A stretch of DNA of 11,161 nucleotides from Saprospiraceae bacterium (GTDB lineage: Bacteria; Bacteroidota; Bacteroidia; Chitinophagales; Saprospiraceae). Shown piece after piece: positions 6,572 to 11,161 of this stretch; the first letter of the stretch is position 1, and each line of letters opens with the position of its first letter. The notes under the pieces were generated by a model that was given only the letters and a program-made list of their open reading frames with translations, ran no database searches and was not told the DNA's origin. The position numbers were made by a program, and so were the translations under genes. The DNA lies in the NCBI GenBank assembly GCA_015494245.1, contig WGBN01000204.1:1-11161 (forward strand), given 5' to 3'.

Positions 6572-6806
6572 TAGCCCGCTCTCAAATGAAGAGATTTTAA
6601 TACGGAAAGCAGGATTTACACCAAAACCCGTTAGAAAGCCATTCACGACGGCCCACGGGGACCCTCCGGAGAGCGAGATGCGGAGACAGCAGGCGCCCCC
6701 GGCTTCTCCACGCTCAAAGTGGTTGCGCATCGCAAGCCGCTTTCGATACACCGGTACTTAAGAAACCGAAGAAACCATCTTTTTTAACTGTAGAAATCCC
6801 CTATGG
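6572..6806 (+). other. Non-coding dnaA leader with possible hairpins
   Basis: No credible gene is seen here. Two modest hairpins can form in the RNA: GGAGA (6682-6686) plus AGC (6688-6690) with GCT (6702-6704) plus TCTCC (6705-6709), with one bulged C; and TTGCG (6723-6727) with CGCAA (6731-6735). The last 40 bases are A/T-rich, as is usual before Bacteroidota start codons. No known riboswitch was recognised. Confidence 0.4.
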
Positions 6807-8228
6807 ATGAATGCAAATGTAACTACAGTATGGGCCAACTGTCTCTCTCACATTAAGCGACACGTACCGCCTCAAAGTTTTAAGACCTGGTTTGAACCCA
6901 TCCGTCCTGTGCGTTTGGCCCAGAATGCCTTAACCATCCAGGTGCCCAACAAGATCTACTACGAGTGGCTGGAAGATCATTACTTAGATGTGATGAAAGA
7001 CAGCCTCCGCAAAGAGCTGGGCGAGAATGCCCGTTTGGAGTATCAAATCCCCAACGGCAAACCGCGGCGCCCGGCCACGAAGACTTCAAGCATTCACAAA
7101 GACGACGACAACCTGAAGCTCAGGGATACAGGCGCCATCCAAAATCCCTTTGTCATTCCGGGCATCAAAAAGATGGAGGTCAACCCTCAGCTCAACCCCA
7201 AATACACCTTCGATACCTACATCGAAGGCGATTGCAACCAACTGGCCCGCTCTGCAGGCCTGGCGGTAGCCAAGGAGCCGGGGACGACGCACTTCAACCC
7301 CCTCTTCATCTTCGGCAACGTAGGCCTCGGCAAAACGCATTTGGCGCAAGCCATAGGCCATGAAGTGCTACAGCGCTATCCCGAAAAAATCGTCCTCTAC
7401 GTCAGCACCTCCAAGTTTACCAACCAGGTCATCGAAAGCATCAAGAACAACGCCACCACCGACCTGGTCAACTTCTACCAAACCATTGACGTACTCATCA
7501 TTGACGACATCCAGTTTCTGGCCAAACGAAAAAAGACCCAGGAGATCTTCTTCAACATCTTCAACCAACTCCACCAACACAAAAAACAACTGGTACTCAC
7601 CTCCGACCGGCCGCCCAAAGACCTGCAAGACATCGAAGAACGACTCATCTCCCGCTTCAAATGGGGCCTCTCTGCCGACCTCGGCGTGCCCGATTTTGAA
7701 ACGCGCATGGCCATACTCGAATCCAAAATGATGCGCGAAGGCATCGAAGTGCCCGAAAACGTGATCGAATTCATCTCCTTTAACATCAAGGAAAACATCC
7801 GCGAACTGGAAGGCGTGCTGGTCTCCCTCATCGCCCAGTCTTCACTGAACAAACGAAACATTGACCTGGCCCTGGCCAAGGAAGTGATCCAAAATTTCGT
7901 CTCCAACATCCACAAGGAGATCACCGTGGATTTCATCCAAAACCTCGTGGCCGAACACTTCAAAATACCCGTAGAAACCCTCAAAAGCAAAACCCGCAAA
8001 CGCCAAATCGTCATCGCCCGCCAGCTCTCCATGTTCCTCGCCAAAAAAATGACGCGGGCCTCCCTCAAAAAAATCGGGGAAACCTTCGGCGGCCGCGACC
8101 ACAGTACCGTCATCCACGCCCTGCGCGCCGTGGAAAACATGCTCGATACCGACCCGGCCTTCAAACAAACCCTCGAAGAACTCAGCAAAAAAATCACGCT
8201 GAGCATGCACAGCAATGACGACATCTGA
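6807..8228 (+). CDS. dnaA: Chromosomal replication initiator protein DnaA
   Basis: A full-length 473-residue DnaA, the AAA+ ATPase that binds DnaA boxes, opens oriC and loads the helicase. Domain I (1-80) begins with VWANCLSHIKRHVPPQSFKT and carries the WF of the helicase-contact fold at 28-29. A variable linker (82-128) follows. The AAA+ core starts at YTFDTYIEGDCNQLARSAG (133-151). Walker A is GNVGLGKTH (170-178), with Asn where Gly is most usual; Walker B is VLIIDD (229-234); sensor 1 is LVLTSDRPP (262-270); the arginine finger is in ERLISRF (278-284, R283); sensor 2 is in IRELEG (331-336). Domain IV ends with the DNA-binding signature FGGRDHSTVIHAL (427-439). The start is ATG 6807, giving the standard N-terminus; an out-of-frame ATG lies at 6803. 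DnaA boxes upstream suggest autoregulation, and a terminator follows. Confidence 0.98.
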   Translation: MNANVTTVWANCLSHIKRHVPPQSFKTWFEPIRPVRLAQNALTIQVPNKIYYEWLEDHYLDVMKDSLRKELGENARLEYQIPNGKPRRPATKTSSIHKDDDNLKLRDTGAIQNPFVIPGIKKMEVNPQLNPKYTFDTYIEGDCNQLARSAGLAVAKEPGTTHFNPLFIFGNVGLGKTHLAQAIGHEVLQRYPEKIVLYVSTSKFTNQVIESIKNNATTDLVNFYQTIDVLIIDDIQFLAKRKKTQEIFFNIFNQLHQHKKQLVLTSDRPPKDLQDIEERLISRFKWGLSADLGVPDFETRMAILESKMMREGIEVPENVIEFISFNIKENIRELEGVLVSLIAQSSLNKRNIDLALAKEVIQNFVSNIHKEITVDFIQNLVAEHFKIPVETLKSKTRKRQIVIARQLSMFLAKKMTRASLKKIGETFGGRDHSTVIHALRAVENMLDTDPAFKQTLEELSKKITLSMHSNDDI

Positions 8229-8232
8229 AACT

Positions 8233-8274
8233 AAAAGTGCATTCGATGGCTACAGCCGTTGGAATGCACTTTTT
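8233..8274 (+). terminator. Intrinsic terminator after dnaA
   Basis: AAAAGTGCATTC (8233-8244) pairs with GAATGCACTTTT (8262-8273), with a small inner GGC/GCC stem and a run of five T at 8270-8274, four bases after the dnaA stop. The symmetric A and T runs make it potentially bidirectional. Confidence 0.9.
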
Positions 8275-8285
8275 CCGTGAAAAAC

Positions 8286-8316
8286 TTGCACAGAAAAAAT
8301 AAAATGCGTAATTTTG
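8286..8316 (+). promoter_or_regulatory. Promoter of the tRNA transcript
   Basis: TTG at 8286-8288 and TAATTTTG at 8309-8316, 20 bases apart, are a full match to the Bacteroidota promoter consensus (TTG, TAnnTTTG). The expected start near 8323 lies about 15 bases before the tRNA-Ser. It is the best promoter in the window. Confidence 0.8.
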
Positions 8317-8337
8317 CGCTGCATTTAAGCCATGCAC

Positions 8338-8429
8338 GGTGAGGTGGGTGAGTGGCTTAAACCGCCGGTTTGCTAAACCGGTGTCTCGGGAAACCGGGAC
8401 CGCGGGTTCGAATCCCGCCCTCACCGCCA
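8338..8429 (+). tRNA. tRNA-Ser (anticodon GCU)
   Basis: A 92-base class II tRNA with the CCA encoded (8427-8429). The acceptor arm GGTGAGG (8338-8344) pairs with CCTCACC (8419-8425). The anticodon stem CCGGT/ACCGG holds the loop TTGCTAA, with anticodon GCT at 8372-8374, reading AGC and AGU codons. The long variable arm (TCTCGGGAAACCGGGA region) is the serine hallmark. The T-arm is GCGGG-TTCGAAT-CCCGC. Confidence 0.97.
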
Positions 8430-8450
8430 CTTACTATGAATGCACCACAG

Positions 8451-8480
8451 GCGGCGGCTTAGCTGATAGGCCGCCGCTTT
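8451..8480 (+). terminator. Hairpin between the two tRNAs (weak terminator or processing signal)
   Basis: GCGGCGGC (8451-8458) pairs perfectly with GCCGCCGC (8470-8477) around an 11-base loop and is followed by only three T. It lies five bases before tRNA-Pro. The short T-run suggests partial termination at most, or a structure that helps RNase processing. Confidence 0.5.
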
Positions 8481-8485
8481 GGTTT

Positions 8486-8563
8486 CGGGGTATAGCGCAG
8501 TCCGGTTAGCGCACCTGCTTTGGGAGCAGGGGGCCGCAGGTTCGAATCCTGCTACCCCGACCA
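8486..8563 (+). tRNA. tRNA-Pro (anticodon UGG)
   Basis: A 78-base tRNA including encoded CCA (8561-8563). Acceptor CGGGGTA pairs with TACCCCG; the anticodon stem CCTGC/GCAGG holds loop TTTGGGA with anticodon TGG at 8521-8523; the T-arm is GCAGG-TTCGAAT-CCTGC. It reads CCA and probably other proline codons by wobble. No promoter is visible between it and tRNA-Ser, so both likely come from the 8286-8316 promoter. Confidence 0.97.
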
Positions 8564-8592
8564 CTACTCTTCTTCCTAAACACCCACCCATT

Positions 8593-9009
8593 ATGAAAGA
8601 CATCCTCATCCACGCCCATTCCGGTTTTCGCTGGGTCGTTCTCATCCTGCTCATCCTCACCCTCGTACAAACCCTTCGCTCACGCCAAACGGGCAACAAC
8701 GGCAAACTCCCCCTCTATACCCTCATTGCCGCCCACCTCCAAATGCTCGGGGGCCTGGCGCTGTACTTCCTCAGCAGTTTCGTGCAATTCAACAGCGCAA
8801 CCATGAAAGACCCCCTGCTGCGCTTCTACACCGTAGAGCACAGCAGCATGATGCTCATCTCCATCATCCTCATCACCATAGGGTACAGCAAGAGCAAAAA
8901 GAGCGAAAACTCCTCCAAAACCCTGCTCACCTTTTACGGCATAGCCCTCTTGCTCATCCTGCTGGCCATACCCTGGCCCTTCCGCGGGCTCAACGCCGGT
9001 TGGTTCTGA
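8593..9009 (+). CDS. Small four-helix membrane protein (cytochrome b-like family of Bacteroidota)
   Basis: A 138-residue inner-membrane protein with four predicted membrane helices at about 13-27, 41-62, 82-98 and 110-127. It resembles a family in Bacteroidota often labelled cytochrome B; this rests on recalled pattern similarity. Family-like motifs are HAHSGFRWVV at 7-16, AHLQMLGGLALYFLS at 47-61, RFYTVEH at 77-83 and IPWPFRGLNAGWF at the end. Conserved histidines 7, 9, 48 and 83 could bind heme or a metal, but this is unproven. The open frame extends back into tRNA-Pro, so I chose the ATG at 8593-8595, 29 bases past the tRNA. No promoter is seen in that gap, so it may be read through from the tRNA promoter. 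Its stop is one base before the start of the next gene, which suggests translational coupling. Confidence 0.88.
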   Translation: MKDILIHAHSGFRWVVLILLILTLVQTLRSRQTGNNGKLPLYTLIAAHLQMLGGLALYFLSSFVQFNSATMKDPLLRFYTVEHSSMMLISIILITIGYSKSKKSENSSKTLLTFYGIALLLILLAIPWPFRGLNAGWF

Positions 9010-9010
9010 G

Positions 9011-10336
9011 ATGGCTGCCCCAACGCACATCAGGCAATGGCTCTTCCTGCTCCTGGCAAGCCTGCTGCTCCAGGCCTGCCGGACCAACAGCCCGGAGGAC
9101 GCAAGCACCCTCATCCTCAACGCCCGCCTCGTACCCATTGAAGACGGCAGCGCCGAACAAAGGGTTTACGTCCTCATTCAAGACGATACCATAGCTGCCA
9201 CAGGCCCCATGAGCAAGGCCCCTCAACCCGCGCCCAACACCACCCTCATCCAGGCCGAAGGGCTCTACCTCATGCCCGGCCTCACCGACGGCTTCGCAGC
9301 ACTCAACAACCAAAGCTATGCCGATGCCTACCTCCAAATGGGCATCACTTCCATCATCGCCGTAGATGGAGGGCGCAGGGGGCCCTTCTATGGCGAGGCC
9401 AACCCCTCCCCCATGGTCTTTCGCCTCGAAGGCGTGGGCGACGAAAAAATCTCCGACGAAGAACTGCTGCACGATATAGATAGCCTCCACCAAGCCGGCT
9501 ACCGCGTGCTGCTCCTCATGTACAAGCTCACGCCCCACCAAATTCAGCTCGCCTTAGACAAAGCCCGCCAACTCGGCATGGCCACCATAGGCGAACTGGG
9601 CTACACCACCTACGCCCAGGGCATGGACATGGGCATAGATGCCTTTGTGCACACCACCCGCTACTCCCTCGACCTGGCGCCCCGCGACATGGCCGCCGCC
9701 GTGGCCGAAGAACCTTTCAGCAACGACCTCCAAAGTCCGAAATGGAAGTATTACGATTACCTTTCCCGCCTCTTGGCAAATGATACAACGCTCATCGCCC
9801 ACGCCCGGCGCCTCGGGGCTTCCAACACCTATCTCCTGCCCACCTCCAGCCTCTCCTATCTCGACCTGCCCGAACACCGCAACCCCTGGAAAGAACCCGT
9901 CGCCCGCATGCTCTCTCCCAAAGACATCAACCGCCCCGCCAATCCCGAAACGGGACAACACGACATAGACTCCGTCGAACAAGCCGCCTATACCCGCCTC
10001 ATCCTCAGCGAGCTGCACACCCTCGAGCCCACCTACCACCGCCATGGCGCCCATTACCTCACCGGTAGCGGCACCGACGTCTGGGGTACCATGCCCGGCA
10101 TTTCCCTGCACACCGAACTGGAGCTGATGACTACCTACATCGGCCTTTCTAAGCGCGAAGCCCTGGCTGCCTCCACCCTCAACTTCTCCAAAGCCTTTGG
10201 CTGGAAAATCGGCCGCATACAAAGCGGCTACTTCGCCAACCTGCTGCTGCTCGAAGAAAATCCCCTGGAAAATCTATCCGCCCTCAAGCAGCCGGCTATG
10301 GTTATGGTGAAGGGAAAGGTAGTTATTCCGGAATGA
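9011..10336 (+). CDS. Lipoprotein of the amidohydrolase fold, key metal ligands missing
   Basis: A 441-residue exported protein. Residues 6-22 are a signal sequence ending LLLQAC, with Cys23 as the likely lipidation site, so it should be anchored in the periplasm or outer membrane. Residues 33-90 match the beta-sandwich start of amidohydrolases (LILNARLVPIEDG, YLMPGLTDG), and the C-terminal GYFANLLLLEENPLENL with MVMVKGKVV matches their end. In the barrel, the HxH metal motif that normally follows PGLxD is replaced (D93-G-F-A-A97), and the first histidine after the lysine strand is Gly194. Lys172, His214 and Asp355 (GSGTD) remain at places expected for catalytic residues. It is therefore probably inactive as a typical two-metal hydrolase, or uses another chemistry. 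The ATG is one base after the previous stop, so both proteins are probably coexpressed. Confidence 0.85.
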   Translation: MAAPTHIRQWLFLLLASLLLQACRTNSPEDASTLILNARLVPIEDGSAEQRVYVLIQDDTIAATGPMSKAPQPAPNTTLIQAEGLYLMPGLTDGFAALNNQSYADAYLQMGITSIIAVDGGRRGPFYGEANPSPMVFRLEGVGDEKISDEELLHDIDSLHQAGYRVLLLMYKLTPHQIQLALDKARQLGMATIGELGYTTYAQGMDMGIDAFVHTTRYSLDLAPRDMAAAVAEEPFSNDLQSPKWKYYDYLSRLLANDTTLIAHARRLGASNTYLLPTSSLSYLDLPEHRNPWKEPVARMLSPKDINRPANPETGQHDIDSVEQAAYTRLILSELHTLEPTYHRHGAHYLTGSGTDVWGTMPGISLHTELELMTTYIGLSKREALAASTLNFSKAFGWKIGRIQSGYFANLLLLEENPLENLSALKQPAMVMVKGKVVIPE

Positions 10337-10424
10337 CAAACCCGACAACGAAGCCCCCCTTCCCTGCGTTATCATTACACATCATGCCCGATGAACGCTG
10401 CTTCCTTCATCAAAATCTACCTAT

Positions 10425-11161
10425 ATGAAAACCCTTTTACTCCTGTTCCTCAGTTTATCCATCCCTCTGCTGAGCATGGCTCAGGAAGAGGAATTCCACC
10501 GCATCCTTCTCAGCGAAGAGCACACCACAGCACGCATCACCTCCACGACCTCGCCCAACAGGCTGTACGAATTTGCCATGGAATATCCTCAGATACAGGG
10601 ACAACCCTATCTCGAAGAAAACTGGCAAAAGGGCACGCTTCACCTCAGCGACGGCAGTTCACTGACCGACATCACTTTTCGCTATAACATCTACGAAGAC
10701 CTGGTCGAAGTCATGCTCCGGGGCCAACGCATCAACCTGGAACCCACGGAAGTTACGGGCTTCTCCTTCCTCGATGGCCAAACCGGCACGGTGCGCAATT
10801 TCCGCAACGGCTTTAAAATCAACACGATAAAGGCTTCCAGAGACAAAGAAATCAACTCTAAATCCTACATGGAAGTGCTGTACGAAAGCGACAACACCCT
10901 CGTCCTGCGCCACTGGTACAAGGCCGTCCAAAAATCTGACAACACCACCAATGTCCCGGGTCTCGGGCAGGGTGCAGCCGTTTCCTACCACTTTACCCAA
11001 CCCAAAGAAGAAGCCTTCATCATCAAGGAGGGCCTTTTCTTGCCCGTGAAGCTCAACAAAAAGGGCTTCCTCGAAGCCTTCCTCGACGAGCGCCCCCTCA
11101 TCCGGAAGTACATCAAAGACAAATGGCTGCGCTGCAAAACGACCGAAGAACTGGCCCAAGT
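10425..11161 (+). CDS. Secreted protein of unknown function (3' end outside window)
   Basis: The first 245 residues of an exported protein that continues past the right edge. MKTLLLLFLSLSIPLLSMA is a clear signal peptide with a likely cut after Ala19, before QEEE; there is no lipobox. The rest is mixed beta and charged, with WQKGTLHLSDGSSLTDITFR and YNIYEDLVEVMLRGQRINLE near 70-110, a pattern seen in many uncharacterised exported Bacteroidota proteins. A short helical charged tail (FLEAFLDERPLIRKYIKDKW) precedes the edge. I do not recognise a named family. The start ATG at 10425-10427 is fixed by the signal peptide. It lies 88 bases after the amidohydrolase-like gene on the same strand; no clear promoter was seen in the gap. 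Confidence 0.85.
   Translation, partial: MKTLLLLFLSLSIPLLSMAQEEEFHRILLSEEHTTARITSTTSPNRLYEFAMEYPQIQGQPYLEENWQKGTLHLSDGSSLTDITFRYNIYEDLVEVMLRGQRINLEPTEVTGFSFLDGQTGTVRNFRNGFKINTIKASRDKEINSKSYMEVLYESDNTLVLRHWYKAVQKSDNTTNVPGLGQGAAVSYHFTQPKEEAFIIKEGLFLPVKLNKKGFLEAFLDERPLIRKYIKDKWLRCKTTEELAQ

Noticed and set aside
6540..6761. A 73-codon open frame in the dnaA leader
   Set aside because: It has no recognisable motif or start context and overlaps the likely promoter.
8479..8592. An upstream extension of the four-helix membrane protein
   Set aside because: It would translate the tRNA-Pro sequence; the family-like N-terminus begins at the ATG 8593.
1..11161. Insertion sequences, CRISPR arrays, phage or defence genes
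   Set aside because: No transposase, integrase, direct-repeat arrays or target duplications were seen; the window looks like core chromosome.

Overview
The window looks like a stretch of a Bacteroidota chromosome, probably from the Saprospirales/Lewinella side of the phylum (the phylum is well supported, the order is a guess). The reasons are: promoters of the TTG / TAnnTTTG type instead of -35/-10, no clear Shine-Dalgarno sequences, a fused E1 alpha/beta 2-oxoacid dehydrogenase, a DUF1573 protein, and a small four-helix membrane protein typical of the phylum. No mobile element, CRISPR array or phage gene was seen.

Layout. Positions 1-5587 hold four genes on the minus strand: a membrane-anchored protein with an acidic linker and an Ig-like domain (runs off the left edge), a secreted coiled-coil/beta-barrel-like protein, a short TPR protein, and the fused E1 enzyme. 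They form two likely transcription units (E1-TPR, and the secreted protein with the anchored protein). The 2628-2804 gap holds a promoter-like sequence facing the wrong way and a GC-rich palindromic element. From 5780 on, everything is on the plus strand: a DUF1573 protein with a strong terminator, a 550-base non-coding region, dnaA, a terminator, tRNA-Ser(GCU), tRNA-Pro(UGG), the four-helix membrane protein, a lipoprotein of the amidohydrolase fold that lacks key metal ligands, and a secreted protein of unknown function that runs off the right edge.

The centre of interest is 6257-6806. It has two perfect DnaA boxes on one strand, two near-perfect boxes on the other strand, AT-rich DNA on both outer sides and an inverted repeat between the pairs. 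With dnaA beside it and gene direction diverging around it, this is a good candidate for the chromosomal origin. Oddly, the coding strand on both sides is C-rich, so the G/C switch runs opposite to the usual sign at an origin.

Other points worth a look: the degenerate amidohydrolase, the two-faced anchored protein with an internal signal-like segment, the orphan promoter at 2678-2707, and a membrane-protein gene that seems to depend on a tRNA promoter. Functions of three of the nine protein genes could not be assigned.
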